Counted from the stretch's first letter, positions 1 through 9,235 are shown. The stretch is DNA of 64,000 nt from Oceanospirillum sediminis (GCF_014164585.1 NZ_JACJFM010000007.1:71569-135568), one strand, 5' to 3'. Notes: generated by a model from the sequence alone, not told the origin. Translations and numbers: made by a program.

Positions 1-2
1 AT

Positions 3-359
3 GTGGAACAGCCTGAGCCAGTGACAGAAACTGTCAAGACTGAAAACACACAGATTGTCCCGACAACGCCGTTAACCGTGCCTGTTACAGCAAAAACTGA
101 AGAAATAAAAGCACCTCTGACCTTTGCAGATCTGGTCAAAAAAAGCACTGAGGAAAAAACAGCATCAACGCCAGCAAAGGCTCAGCCAGAAACGGATACA
201 ACAACTTCTGATACCACTCAAGCTGCCGCCAGTGCAGAAACCTCAACGACGAATACAGCGAAGAAACCAGCTCGCCGGACTCAAGGCCGGACAACCCGAA
301 AAACGACATCAACAACCCGAGGCCGTAAGAAATCCCCTCAAGCGACTAAGAAGCCATAA
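3..359 (+). CDS. C-terminal part of an unknown protein, cut by window edge
   Basis: This reading frame is open to the left edge of the window, so the true start is probably outside; the GTG at 3 is only the first possible codon. What is visible is about 118 residues of low-complexity sequence rich in Thr, Glu and Lys, ending in a strongly basic Arg/Lys/Thr-rich tail. No catalytic motif or membrane segment is visible. Basic tails of this type occur in phasin/histone-like and RNA-binding proteins, but I do not recognise the family. It is followed by an inverted repeat that fits a terminator and faces the convergent hutZ gene. Confidence 0.5.
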   Translation: MEQPEPVTETVKTENTQIVPTTPLTVPVTAKTEEIKAPLTFADLVKKSTEEKTASTPAKAQPETDTTTSDTTQAAASAETSTTNTAKKPARRTQGRTTRKTTSTTRGRKKSPQATKKP

Positions 360-387
360 CCGCTAAGATCTGTATTTTGTCATCTTT

Positions 388-420
388 CCGGAATTCCGCC
401 CTGATCAGGCAGAATTCCGG
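388..420. terminator. Inverted repeat between convergent genes, likely terminator
   Basis: Nine-base arms CCGGAATTC and GAATTCCGG flank a 15-base centre that itself contains the palindrome CCTGATCAGG. It lies between the stop codons of the convergent genes ending at 359 and 447. There is no long T-run, so it may work weakly in both directions. Confidence 0.6.
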
Positions 421-446
421 ATTCCTGCTGCTATTGTTCTGAAATA

Positions 447-980
447 TCAGGCCTTAATATCATCACGCTTTTTATGACCATCGCGCATATGGCTGACCTC
501 CTCACCGGCCAGAGAGTTTCCCGCCAGGGTAAAGGCCCGGCCAAAGCCTTTCACAAAACGACCACCTTCAGGTGACAGACGGAATAAGCGGAAATCAGCC
601 AGCTGGCTCAGATTACGAATACGTTCGCCATGACGGGCTTCCAGAATATCAATTCCCTGATACCAGGCCTCAGATTCCAGCTCAATCAGTGCTGCCTGCA
701 TACTGTAATTCACACGTTTGCGAGCAAACAGTTCACCTGCTGAGTCTTCATCTTCAATAATCAGCACAGAGGCTGCCGGGTTATGCTGTAGATTCACGGC
801 ATGCAAAGCAATCTCACTGAGCAGCACATACAGACAATCATCACCAATCGCAAAAGGTGCATAAGAGGCATATGGTGTTCCATCCGGCTGAATCGAAGAC
901 AACATCAGGCTTTTGCGGCTGGCGATAAAGTCAGAAACTTCTTCATTAATTCGGGTATTCAGTATTTCTTGCTTGCTCAT
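447..980 (-). CDS. hutZ: HutZ/HugZ-type heme utilisation protein
   Basis: A 177-residue protein of the FMN-binding split-barrel (pyridoxamine-phosphate-oxidase-like) fold. The length matches Vibrio HutZ, and the C-terminal segment with GGRFVKGFGRAF (about residues 137-148) is typical of the HugZ/HutZ heme-degrading family, where this region helps bind heme. Proteins of this family bind or oxidatively open heme in the cytoplasm, releasing iron. It is divergent from hmuTUV across an AT-rich region with a Fur-like site, which fits iron-starvation control. Residue-level heme ligation is not provable from the sequence alone. Confidence 0.85.
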   Translation of the reverse strand: MSKQEILNTRINEEVSDFIASRKSLMLSSIQPDGTPYASYAPFAIGDDCLYVLLSEIALHAVNLQHNPAASVLIIEDEDSAGELFARKRVNYSMQAALIELESEAWYQGIDILEARHGERIRNLSQLADFRLFRLSPEGGRFVKGFGRAFTLAGNSLAGEEVSHMRDGHKKRDDIKA

Positions 981-1127
981 GAGTCAGGCCTCGATTAAAT
1001 CACGACTGATAATGTCATCCGCTTATTCTGATCAGCATAAAACAAAACGATGATGTCTCCCGCCCGATCAACAGAACAGCTGCTGTAACAGGCCCTTATT
1101 TAACCGTGATAACACATCATTGTAAAC

Positions 1128-1156
1128 GCTAATTGTTATCATTAATAATAAATGAT
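1128..1156. promoter_or_regulatory. Fur-like site between hutZ and hmuT
   Basis: In the roughly 290-base divergent region 981-1274, the stretch around ATTGTTATCATTAATAATAA resembles the AT-rich GATAAT-repeat Fur box. It could repress both hutZ and hmuTUV under iron-replete conditions. The match is imperfect and was judged by eye. Nothing else was recognised in this gap. Confidence 0.5.
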
Positions 1157-1274
1157 ACATTCCTGTCTGATCAGGCAGGCCGATGCAGCCAGCGCTTTCC
1201 AATCACGGTATCAGCACTTATCAGACAGATCATAAGTGTCGTCAGATACCCCAGAAACAACCCGGAATGACACA

Positions 1275-2126
1275 ATGAAACCGTTCAATCTCAACTACCC
1301 GCTTCGCATACTGACAGCCAGTGCTCTCAGCGTTTCATTGCTGGTATCCTCTCAGACTCTGGCAGCACCGGAGCGCATCATCAGTACCGATGCCGGTACA
1401 ACAGAAATCATTAAAGCACTTGAGCTGACCGATCATCTGGTAGCCATTGATGTCACCAGTCCTCAGCTGCTGCCCGGCAAAAAACTACCCAATATCGGTT
1501 ATCACCGTAATCTGTCCGCTGAAGGTCTTCTGAGTCTTAACCCGGATGCCATTATCGGTGGTAAAGAGATGGGTCCTGACCACGTCGTTGATCGCCTGAA
1601 GCAAAGCCCTGTTCAGTTAATACAGCTACCTGCAGCACGTAGCGAAACTCAGCTGATTGATAATATCCGGACACTGTCAGAACAGCTGGATCAGACATCC
1701 CGAGGACAACAGCTTCTGTCCGATCTGCAGAAAAAACTGGATCAGCTGCATAACCAGGCTCTGTCATCTGAACAGGCGGTGTTTCTGCTATTTATGAACG
1801 ATAAACTGCGCATGGCTGGCAGAGAAAGTGGTGGCGGCTCTTTGATTAAACTTCTGGGCGCTAACAATCTGGCTGATTATGACAACTACCGTAGTATCTC
1901 GGCCGAAGCCTTACTGGCTCTTAAACCCAGCCTGATCATTATTGCCGGAAAAGAACCGGAAAAAGCAGTACAACAGTTGCTGAAAGCCAGCCCTATGCTG
2001 AAACATACTCCGGCAGGTAAACAGCAAAAAATCCTCGCGGTAGATGGCAGTAGCCTGGTTTCCGGTGGTCTCAGTGTCAGTGCCGTTGATGAGGCTTTAC
2101 GTCTGAGCAATCACCTGAATCGTTAA
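1275..2126 (+). CDS. hmuT: Heme ABC transporter periplasmic binding protein HmuT
   Basis: Periplasmic heme-binding component of a HmuTUV importer. The ATG at 1275 is preferred over the upstream GTG at 1236 because it begins directly with a signal peptide (MKPFNLNY, then a hydrophobic core, then a QTLA-AP cleavage region) and has GGAA upstream. The mature part carries ERIISTDAGTTEII and PNIGYHR, typical of the cluster A solute-binding fold of heme/siderophore binding proteins. It would take heme from the outer-membrane receptor and deliver it to HmuU. It is the first gene of hmuTUV, with a 34-base gap to hmuU. Confidence 0.9.
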   Translation: MKPFNLNYPLRILTASALSVSLLVSSQTLAAPERIISTDAGTTEIIKALELTDHLVAIDVTSPQLLPGKKLPNIGYHRNLSAEGLLSLNPDAIIGGKEMGPDHVVDRLKQSPVQLIQLPAARSETQLIDNIRTLSEQLDQTSRGQQLLSDLQKKLDQLHNQALSSEQAVFLLFMNDKLRMAGRESGGGSLIKLLGANNLADYDNYRSISAEALLALKPSLIIIAGKEPEKAVQQLLKASPMLKHTPAGKQQKILAVDGSSLVSGGLSVSAVDEALRLSNHLNR

Positions 2127-2160
2127 TGCTCTGCCAGTCTGCTTTTTAAGGAGTTTTGTC

Positions 2161-3189
2161 ATGCTGCGCCTGCCTGTCCCGATGACAACGGGCATTCTTC
2201 TCCTGCTGCTGACCGGCGGTAGCCTGCTGTCATTGATGCTGGGAGCGATGCCTTTACCTGCAATCGAGAGCCTGCTTTCTGTGGTGGACCACCTGAGTGG
2301 ATCAACCATGAGTCGGTTACAGGACTACCAGCATGCTGTTATTACTGAGCTGCGACTACCGAGAATATTACTGGCCATTATGGTGGGTGCGATTCTGGCG
2401 CAATGTGGTGCGGTCATGCAGGGGTTATTCCGGAATCCATTGGCTGATCCGGGAATCATCGGTGTCTCTTCCGGCGCAGCCGTCGGCGCTGTGCTGGCCA
2501 TTGTATGGGCTCCGGCAGCCATTTCAGCCTGGGCAGTACCGGTTTCTGCTTTTGTCTGTGGTCTGATCACCACCCTGCTGATCTACTCTCTGGCTCAGAC
2601 TCGTGCCGGAACCTCAATTACTGTGCTATTGCTGGCCGGGGTTGCTATTACCGCTTTTGCCGGAGCAGGTATTGGTTCTGTCAGTTATTTCGCTAATGAT
2701 CAGGACCTCAGAGCACTGAGCCTCTGGCAGATGGGATCACTGGCTGGCAGCAACGATCAGAACATCCTGCTTTCAACAGCCGCTCTCATTCTGCTGGCTA
2801 TTGCGTTTCAGAAACGGGCCAATGCACTGAATGCCTTGCTACTGGGTGAAGCCGAGGCCCGACACCTGGGGATTCAGGTTGAACGCCTAAAGCTGGAACT
2901 GATCGTACTGACCGCTATCGGTGTCGGCATTGCCGTTGCCTCTGCCGGTATCATCGGTTTTATTGGCCTGGTGGTACCTCATCTTGTCCGTATGAGTACC
3001 GGTCCCAATCACAGAACGCTGCTACCTCTGAGCGCCCTGTGTGGTGCTTTTCTATTGATGATTGCTGACCTGTTTGCCCGCCTGATTGTCCAGCCTGCAG
3101 AGCTTCCCGTCGGTATTGTCACGGCCCTGATGGGCGCCCCTTTCTTTATGGCATTACTGATTCGTCAGCGTCATAGCTGGAACAGCTGA
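2161..3189 (+). CDS. hmuU: Heme ABC transporter permease HmuU
   Basis: FecCD-family inner-membrane permease of 342 residues with about ten hydrophobic segments. Family signatures are visible: the ELRLPRILLA motif near residue 61, GAVMQGLFRNPLADP near residue 83, and GFIGLVVPHLVRM near residue 266. It forms the dimeric channel that passes heme from HmuT into the cytoplasm. The start at 2161 follows a strong AAGGAG ribosome site. It sits between hmuT and hmuV and is evidently co-transcribed with them. Confidence 0.93.
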   Translation: MLRLPVPMTTGILLLLLTGGSLLSLMLGAMPLPAIESLLSVVDHLSGSTMSRLQDYQHAVITELRLPRILLAIMVGAILAQCGAVMQGLFRNPLADPGIIGVSSGAAVGAVLAIVWAPAAISAWAVPVSAFVCGLITTLLIYSLAQTRAGTSITVLLLAGVAITAFAGAGIGSVSYFANDQDLRALSLWQMGSLAGSNDQNILLSTAALILLAIAFQKRANALNALLLGEAEARHLGIQVERLKLELIVLTAIGVGIAVASAGIIGFIGLVVPHLVRMSTGPNHRTLLPLSALCGAFLLMIADLFARLIVQPAELPVGIVTALMGAPFFMALLIRQRHSWNS

Positions 3190-3217
3190 CAAACCCGATC
3201 AGAAAGAGAGAATAATA

Positions 3218-3976
3218 ATGCTTGAACTGAATCAGCTGAGCTGGAAAATTCGGGAAAAAACCTTGCTGGATATTAACCATCTGGCACTGGCAGAAGGACA
3301 GGTAATGGGTTTACTGGGTCCTAATGGCGCAGGTAAATCTACTTTATTAAAAGCGATTACCGGAGAAATACCGGCCAGCGGGCAGGCACTTTTACATGGT
3401 AAAGCGATCCATAAGTGGTCATCGCAACAGCTGGCACGCCATCTGGCAGTCTTGCCTCAGGCCAGTCAGCTGACTTTCCCTTTTCAGGCAAAAGAAGTGG
3501 TTGCTCTGGGGCTGACGCCTCTGAGTATGAGTCACGAAGAAGGCCAGCGTCATATTCAGCGTCTGATGGAAAAAACAGACTGTCTGCATCTGGCTGACCG
3601 TAACTGGCCATCGTTATCTGGCGGAGAGCGACAACGGGTACAACTGGCGCGGGTGTTACTGCAACTAAGCCAGGCGGAACAGGCTCCGTTATTATTGCTG
3701 GATGAACCGACATCGGCACAGGATCTGGGACAGCAGCACAGTATTCTGAAACTGGCCGTTGAACTGGCACGTGAGCAGGGATACGGTGTTATTGCTATTC
3801 TGCATGATCTCAACCAGGTACTGCACTATTGCCATCACTGTTATCTGCTAAAAGAAGGGCAGGTAGCTGCTCAGGGAAAACCCTTTGATGTGCTCCGCGC
3901 CGATACGGTTGAAATGTACTGGCAGTATCGCCCCAGAGAGATCACCCTGGATGATGGTCTGCCCGCTCTGATTTAA
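3218..3976 (+). CDS. hmuV: Heme ABC transporter ATP-binding protein HmuV
   Basis: A 252-residue ABC ATPase. The Walker A GPNGAGKST (about residues 34-42), the signature LSGGERQRVQLAR, the Walker B LLLLDEPTSA and the switch histidine in AILHDLN are all present. It energises HmuTU heme import at the cytoplasmic face of the inner membrane. It begins 28 bases after hmuU behind an AGAAAGAGAG ribosome site and is the last gene of hmuTUV. A 113-base gap separates it from the convergent hemS gene. Confidence 0.93.
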   Translation: MLELNQLSWKIREKTLLDINHLALAEGQVMGLLGPNGAGKSTLLKAITGEIPASGQALLHGKAIHKWSSQQLARHLAVLPQASQLTFPFQAKEVVALGLTPLSMSHEEGQRHIQRLMEKTDCLHLADRNWPSLSGGERQRVQLARVLLQLSQAEQAPLLLLDEPTSAQDLGQQHSILKLAVELAREQGYGVIAILHDLNQVLHYCHHCYLLKEGQVAAQGKPFDVLRADTVEMYWQYRPREITLDDGLPALI

Positions 3977-4089
3977 CCAACTGACCTCTGGCATATCCGG
4001 GAGTCTGGCCACCTGCCCCGAAAATCAGCCGCTAACCAGATCAGTGGTGTCTCATAACCAGATAACACCCCTGATTTCATCAGACAGAC

Positions 4090-5157
4090 TTACAATGCAG
4101 ACAATAACGCCTGCCATTCATTCAGTTCCTGCTGTCCAGGCTTACGGGCACCAAACATCTGCAGAGCCAGCTGTCCTTTATGATCAAACAGTTCCAGAGA
4201 GGAAACAGGGCCATCTTCTGTGGGGCGCACCACTTTCCACGCCTGTGAAAAAGCTTCTGTATTAGCATGCAGATTGAAGCCAGCATCCAGTACATTAAAC
4301 CAGGGACCACGACGCACCAGACGCTTTACCGGCCCGGTATGAATCTGCACCATGCCTTTGTTAGCTGCAAAAATCATCACCGGCATTTCCTGCTCAGCAG
4401 CCATTTCCAGAGCACGTTCAAATACCTCTGCTGCCAGAGGCTCTGCACGTTCTGTTCCTGCCAGCCGGAATGCCTGCTGCCGCTCCAGAGCATGTTTTTT
4501 TAACAGCGCCAGAAAATCATGTACATCCTGTAGCCCATCCCAGTCCTGATGAAAAGCAGCAATATCAACCTCATCATCAGCCACAGTCTCGTAAGCACTC
4601 TGCTTCTGCTCTGCCACGGCCTCAGGATCAATCACGGCTCCCTGAGACTGATCATCCGCCATATATCGGGCTACCAGTGCATCAAACGCTGCCATATCCG
4701 TCTGCTCATTGGCATAAATTTTATGCACCGCTGTTCCTGTCGCATCAAAAAACTGCAGGCTACGACGCTCACCTTCCGTCACATGAAAGCCATAATGCCA
4801 GCGCTCAAAAAACACTCTGAGATCAATGTCACCAAGGAACAGCCCCACCTTCTCCCCGCCGCCTAATTTGCCATAAGGTGCGGTTTTCTCATGTACAACA
4901 GTATCGTTACGGGTCAGCGCCATAACGGAGCCCAGCTCACGTACCTCTGATAGCAGTTTACGGAACTGTCCCGCTGCGCTATCCAGACGCTGAACGCTGA
5001 AGCCCTCAGGCCCACAATTCAGAGCAACCAGCTCCAGCTCACTGACGCCCAGTGCATCAGCAGCATTACGAATTCTCAGCTGCGGGTTTTCATCTCTGAA
5101 TTGCTGATAGCGCTGTTGCAGATCAGCAACGGCTTCCGGACTGACGGATAGTGTCAT
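4090..5157 (-). CDS. hemS: Hemin-degrading factor HemS/HmuS
   Basis: Cytoplasmic heme-binding/degrading protein of about 355 residues built from two tandem HemS/ChuX domains, with a linker near the middle. The sequence has ALGVSELELVAL near the N terminus and WFNVLDAGFNLHANTEAF in the second half, as in HemS/HmuS proteins that accept heme from the HmuTUV transporter. The ATG at 5157 is chosen because AGGGGAAA lies just upstream; an ATG 30 bases earlier lacks a ribosome site. It is convergent with hmuV and lies downstream of the HmuY/receptor unit, from which it is separated by a terminator. Confidence 0.88.
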   Translation of the reverse strand: MTLSVSPEAVADLQQRYQQFRDENPQLRIRNAADALGVSELELVALNCGPEGFSVQRLDSAAGQFRKLLSEVRELGSVMALTRNDTVVHEKTAPYGKLGGGEKVGLFLGDIDLRVFFERWHYGFHVTEGERRSLQFFDATGTAVHKIYANEQTDMAAFDALVARYMADDQSQGAVIDPEAVAEQKQSAYETVADDEVDIAAFHQDWDGLQDVHDFLALLKKHALERQQAFRLAGTERAEPLAAEVFERALEMAAEQEMPVMIFAANKGMVQIHTGPVKRLVRRGPWFNVLDAGFNLHANTEAFSQAWKVVRPTEDGPVSSLELFDHKGQLALQMFGARKPGQQELNEWQALLSAL

Positions 5158-5267
5158 TACATTTCCCCTTACTGCATCCGGAAACACCGGATCTCACCAC
5201 GAATCAACGGTTATTCTCTGTCTATGGCAAATGGCCAGCTTTTTGTTCTCAGGAATAACCAATAAAA

Positions 5268-5287
5268 ACGGGGACTAATGTCCCCGT
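5268..5287 (-). terminator. Rho-independent terminator after the HmuY-like gene
   Basis: ACGGGGAC and GTCCCCGT form an 8-bp stem with a TAAT loop. On the minus strand the hairpin is followed by a T-run (TTTTTATT). It ends the receptor-hmuY transcript and leaves hemS with its own promoter, which I could not assign. Confidence 0.85.
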
Positions 5288-5344
5288 AAAATACAGACTA
5301 AAGCCACGACTAAACCTCTGTGACTTTATAAACCCTCGCAGCCC

Positions 5345-6541
5345 TTACTGAGTAACAGGAGCATAACGGATATACAGGTTGCCACTGGTCAGATTGCCAT
5401 CTTCGCCATAGTTACTCAGCACCTGCATCTTAAACAACTGCGCTCCATCCTGTACCAGATAGATGCCATAGTTAGGCCACATCTGATGCCCCTGTCCATC
5501 GACGTTGTAATCAAAAGCACCGTAATCGCCGGGGGCAGAAAATGCACCTTCAGACTGATCAGCAAAATACTTATACACCTGATCAGTATTGGCTGGATCT
5601 GTCACATCCAGAGCAGAGTCAACCTGCAGAACACCGACACCAGCAGATGCAGTGCCTGACGCACCACCATTTACCTGGATCAGGTAGTTTCGATCCTGAA
5701 CCACAACGCTCAGCTCCCAGTCGTCCTCGGCGGAAACAACGCTGTTGCTTTCCATATCGTAGTAAACCCGGCCATTGCTGTAATCCAGTACAGGCGATGC
5801 TACTTCATCATTAAAACTCTGAGTCAGAGGATTCCAGGTCTGTACTCCCAGGGTCATCTGACGGGTCGTGGTTTCGCCCAGTTCAACCGTAAGGTCAGTA
5901 ATATGGAAACGACTATAATCAAACGTCTGTGTCGAAGGATCCGCTTTAGCCGATCTCAGCACCCACCACTTGCTACTGTCCGCACTGTATACCGGAGCAC
6001 CCTGGCTATAATCCGCACTCAGCCAGTCTTTGATCTGAGGGGCAATGCTGTCTGACTTCATACCTCCGTCGACACAACTTTCAACACCCGTTACCGCATT
6101 GAAAGCCTCCAGGGTTGAGTCAGCACTGGCCGCTTCAAAAGCACTCTGTACAGGATTGCCTTCAGCATCATACAGAGCAGCACTATTGCCGGTATAACAT
6201 GCCGTAATAGCGCCATTAGCATTACCGGCACCGGAAGCACCACCGTTCACTTTAAAACCAACATATTTCTGATATGCCACATGCCAGTCCTGACCTGATG
6301 TCGTCTGCACACCTGTCGCCAGATCCAGATAAGCCGCCTGAGTCACATCCGTTGCTGCGTCCAGAGTGATATAACGAGCACCACTCTGAGTGCTATCACC
6401 GCCCGTGTTATCACTCCCCCCCGTATTATCGCTACTATCATTATTGCTGCTACCGCCGCCATTACAGCCAGCAAGTATCAGAGTGGCTGCTATTACAGCA
6501 ACAGCAGTTTTTGTACGGTTAAAACGAAAGAAGAGGCTCAT
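5345..6541 (-). CDS. HmuY-like heme-binding lipoprotein with two domains
   Basis: A 398-residue lipoprotein: signal peptide, lipobox LAGC near residues 23-26, then a Gly/Ser/Asn/Asp-rich linker. The rest resembles the HmuY family (heme-binding proteins best known from Porphyromonas). Similar blocks occur twice: DW-x9-FKVNGGASG in the first half and DW-x9-IQVNGGASG in the second, so the HmuY-like domain appears duplicated. It starts 40 bases after the receptor gene and is probably co-transcribed. It would hand heme to the TonB receptor at the cell surface. Function is inferred from family and neighbours. Confidence 0.75.
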   Translation of the reverse strand: MSLFFRFNRTKTAVAVIAATLILAGCNGGGSSNNDSSDNTGGSDNTGGDSTQSGARYITLDAATDVTQAAYLDLATGVQTTSGQDWHVAYQKYVGFKVNGGASGAGNANGAITACYTGNSAALYDAEGNPVQSAFEAASADSTLEAFNAVTGVESCVDGGMKSDSIAPQIKDWLSADYSQGAPVYSADSSKWWVLRSAKADPSTQTFDYSRFHITDLTVELGETTTRQMTLGVQTWNPLTQSFNDEVASPVLDYSNGRVYYDMESNSVVSAEDDWELSVVVQDRNYLIQVNGGASGTASAGVGVLQVDSALDVTDPANTDQVYKYFADQSEGAFSAPGDYGAFDYNVDGQGHQMWPNYGIYLVQDGAQLFKMQVLSNYGEDGNLTSGNLYIRYAPVTQ

Positions 6542-6580
6542 CAGGTATTTACTCCACCAGATTTTCAGTCAGAAAACAGA

Positions 6581-8584
6581 TCAGATATCGACTCTCAGGC
6601 CGGTATAGATAAAGCGTCCGGGATGTGGCCCCTGGTCATGGGGATTATCGGGATCACGGGTCTTATTCAGCAGGTTATCCACACCCATAAAAAGGCGAAC
6701 ATGTTCAGAAACCTGCTGATTCAGTTTCAGATCCCAGGTCGTCCAGGACGGGGTATAAAAATTATTTTCCAGGTCGTTATATTCTTTGCTTTGCCAGATA
6801 CCCTGTAAGCTGGCGCTAAAACCGGTGAAAGGCCTGATTGTCAGACCAGTTTTCAACTGATATTCCGGTCGCTTGGGTAAAGGTTTACCGGTTGTTTTAT
6901 CTTCGGCATCCATCCAGGTCAGAGCAACATCCAGCTGAGCCCGACCTTTCCAGTCATAGCCTGCAGCCAGTTCAGCACCGAAGATACGAGCCTGATCAAT
7001 ATTCAGATAGCGATAATTAACCACATTGTTTCTGACGGACTCGACGGATGTCGCTATCAGATCTTTCAGGTCACTACGAAAGAGATTCAGATCAAAACGC
7101 AGATCAGGTGAAGGTCTCAGTTCAATACCCAGCTGATAGTTAGTCGAATACTCCGGCTGAAGATCCGGATTACCCAGCACCATATAGCCCAGATTACTGT
7201 GATCAAAAACGTAATAACGCTCTTTCAGATTAGGTACCCGGTACCCTTTACCGATACCTGCCCGGATACGAACATCCATCGTATCGGACCATTGCGGGGT
7301 GTACTGCAGGTTCATTTTTGGCGTCAGATGATCGCCAAAATCAGTATCATGCTGATAGCGGAAACCCGGTAACAACTCTAACTGGTCGGTCAGAAAAATA
7401 TCATTCTGCAGATAAACTTCTGCACTGCTGTTATCAGAACCGTCGCCAATCTCTTTGACCACCTCATAACCGGAAGCCGTCGGTTTTTTCTGCTCCTGAG
7501 CCATCGAGGCATGGCTGAGATCAATACCCAGAGTCAGCAACTGATTATCAGCTACCGGCGTATCAAACTGAGAGCTGATTTTATAAATATCCTGCTCTGC
7601 AATTCTGATATCGCCTTTTTCGGTCACATCTTCGAAATTTTCCCAGGTGGCAGAGAGCTTCAGCAGATCGTCTCCAAATGCCAGAATCGTACCGCCATCC
7701 AGCCGCTTTCGAGTGGCAATTTCGGTTTTATCCAGATAGCCACTGCCTGGCCGGAACAGAATATTGTGAGCGGTCAGATCTTCTTTGTAATAAGCCGGTT
7801 CAAAAAAGAACTCTTTATGCTCATCCGGCTCAAAGCTGATCCGGGCGGAAAGGTTTTTACGTGTACCGGCACCACCCTCTTCAAAGGCGGTATCACGATT
7901 CAGATCATAACCCTCTGTATCTCTGATACTGCCGTTGATCTGAGTGGTCCATTGCTCCCGTTTCATGCCGATATCAAAGCGGGCATGGCGACTGGCCAGC
8001 TCCTCCTGACGGCCACCCAGACTCAGATCTGAACGCCCGGTATTAGCATCGCCATAACTGCCCATATCCAGAACCAGGGCAGCACTGAATGGCTCTGTCG
8101 GTTTGCGGGTAATCACGTTCACTACCCCACCCATAGCGGAGCTGCCGTAAAGGGCTGAAGTAGCACCCTTTACAATCTCGATCCGCTCAATATCCGCTGT
8201 AGCCAACTGAGCAACATCAACAGAAGAACCGGTACTGGCAGTCATTGGTCGGCCATTGATCAGAATCAGTACCCGGTCAGCATCCAGCCCCTGTAACCAG
8301 ACTTCTTTACCACCTTTACCGTGAATATCTTTCAGCATCAGTCCGGGAACAATTTTCAGGGCTTCTGTCAGATCACGGGCATGAATCTGATCCAGCTTAG
8401 TACGGCTGATTACTTCTGTTCTGACCGGTGTATCTTCCAGTAAACGCTCCGTCCGGGTACCGGTAATTACCCAGGTATCACCTTCACTGGCTTCATCAGG
8501 AAGCGAAGCAGGCTGATCGGCCCTGGCTGAACAGACCAGTACCAGACCCGAAATCAGAATTGGCAGAGATTTTAAGACTTTCAC
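6581..8584 (-). CDS. TonB-dependent outer-membrane heme receptor
   Basis: Outer-membrane beta-barrel receptor of about 667 residues. Signal peptide KVLKSLPILISGLVLVCSARA is followed by a TonB-box-like segment (DTWVITGTRTER), a plug domain with IEIVKGATSALYGSSAMGG and a barrel ending in the terminal-aromatic-type strand FIYTGLRVDI. The GTG at 8584 is preferred: an in-frame ATG at 8677 would place a Fur-like site inside the gene and spoil the signal peptide. The ribosome site is weak. With the HmuY-like lipoprotein and hmuTUV nearby, heme or hemoprotein uptake is the likely role; the exact ligand is unknown. Confidence 0.87.
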   Translation of the reverse strand: MKVLKSLPILISGLVLVCSARADQPASLPDEASEGDTWVITGTRTERLLEDTPVRTEVISRTKLDQIHARDLTEALKIVPGLMLKDIHGKGGKEVWLQGLDADRVLILINGRPMTASTGSSVDVAQLATADIERIEIVKGATSALYGSSAMGGVVNVITRKPTEPFSAALVLDMGSYGDANTGRSDLSLGGRQEELASRHARFDIGMKREQWTTQINGSIRDTEGYDLNRDTAFEEGGAGTRKNLSARISFEPDEHKEFFFEPAYYKEDLTAHNILFRPGSGYLDKTEIATRKRLDGGTILAFGDDLLKLSATWENFEDVTEKGDIRIAEQDIYKISSQFDTPVADNQLLTLGIDLSHASMAQEQKKPTASGYEVVKEIGDGSDNSSAEVYLQNDIFLTDQLELLPGFRYQHDTDFGDHLTPKMNLQYTPQWSDTMDVRIRAGIGKGYRVPNLKERYYVFDHSNLGYMVLGNPDLQPEYSTNYQLGIELRPSPDLRFDLNLFRSDLKDLIATSVESVRNNVVNYRYLNIDQARIFGAELAAGYDWKGRAQLDVALTWMDAEDKTTGKPLPKRPEYQLKTGLTIRPFTGFSASLQGIWQSKEYNDLENNFYTPSWTTWDLKLNQQVSEHVRLFMGVDNLLNKTRDPDNPHDQGPHPGRFIYTGLRVDI

Positions 8585-8632
8585 AGCAGCTAACGACCAC
8601 TCATATACAGCAATACTTATAAGACAATGCAA

Positions 8633-8660
8633 CTGATAATAATTAGCATTTATTATAATT
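8633..8660 (-). promoter_or_regulatory. Fur-like site upstream of the receptor
   Basis: GATAATAATTAGCATTTAT at 8635-8653 matches about 12 of 19 positions of the Fur consensus. It lies 50-70 bases upstream of the proposed receptor start, as expected for an iron-repressed promoter. Confidence 0.55.
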
Positions 8661-8698
8661 ACAAGGATGCGATTCAAAATGTCGCCAGATAAATTGAT

Positions 8699-8714
8699 TG
8701 TCAGTTATGCCACA
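8699..8714 (+). promoter_or_regulatory. NifA-type upstream activator site for hemerythrin
   Basis: TGTCAGTTATGCCACA fits the NifA consensus TGT-N10-ACA exactly. It lies about 100 bases upstream of the -24 element at 8799, the usual enhancer distance. Confidence 0.7.
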
Positions 8715-8797
8715 ACAAACATCATATCTGTGTCAATTCATTCCCATCACGCCATTAAAATCAAATTAACTATATGATTTAAAAAAACTTTTCATAA

Positions 8798-8813
8798 AGG
8801 CCTGCTTTTTGCT
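8798..8813 (+). promoter_or_regulatory. Sigma54 (-24/-12) promoter for hemerythrin
   Basis: AGGCCTGCTTTTTGCT has GG and GC separated by ten bases, and a TTTTGCT -12 element. It lies 36 bases before the hemerythrin start. Confidence 0.7.
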
Positions 8814-8848
8814 GCACTGACTCCAAACAGTTCAGATGGATAAGCCCT

Positions 8849-9235
8849 ATGTCTCACAACTCACTGACACGGCTTGGTCATGATGACATTGATCAGGACC
8901 ATGAACATTTTTATCAGCTGATCAACCGGATACAAGTGTGTACGAATCAGGAGCTGGCAGGGCTTTTCCAGCAGCTGTTGCAGCTTGCTCAGACCCACTT
9001 TGACAGAGAAAATCATCTGATGCAGATATCCGGCTTTTCAGCACAGGAAGAGCATAAAAGTGAGCATGCTCGCTTACTGGGTGAGTTGCGTCAGTTTAAA
9101 CGCGGTATTGATCGGGGGAATAAGGTCTTTGCCCGGGCCTATCTGCGTGATCGCCTGCCTCAATGGTTTGAGTTGCATCTGCAGACACTGGACAGCGCAC
9201 TGGTTGCTCATCTGGCACAGCAGGACCTGTCATGA
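8849..9235 (+). CDS. Bacteriohemerythrin
   Basis: A single-domain hemerythrin of 128 residues. The diiron ligand pattern is visible: H18, H50 with E54 (HFDRE), H69 and H73, then H110 and D115 (HxxxxD). Such proteins reversibly bind O2 in the cytoplasm and can buffer or deliver oxygen. Its stop overlaps the next gene by four bases (ATGA), so they are translationally coupled. A sigma54 promoter and a NifA-type site upstream put it in the nitrogen-fixation regulon, consistent with a role in protecting nitrogenase or supplying oxidases. That role is inferred. Confidence 0.88.
   Translation: MSHNSLTRLGHDDIDQDHEHFYQLINRIQVCTNQELAGLFQQLLQLAQTHFDRENHLMQISGFSAQEEHKSEHARLLGELRQFKRGIDRGNKVFARAYLRDRLPQWFELHLQTLDSALVAHLAQQDLS

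Noticed and set aside
1236-1274. GTG at 1236 as hmuT start
   Set aside because: It would add a polar 13-residue leader before an intact signal peptide; the ATG at 1275 is more sensible.
4044-4820. Several plus-strand open frames opposite hemS
   Set aside because: They lie antisense to a well-supported HemS gene, lack ribosome sites and show no protein motifs.
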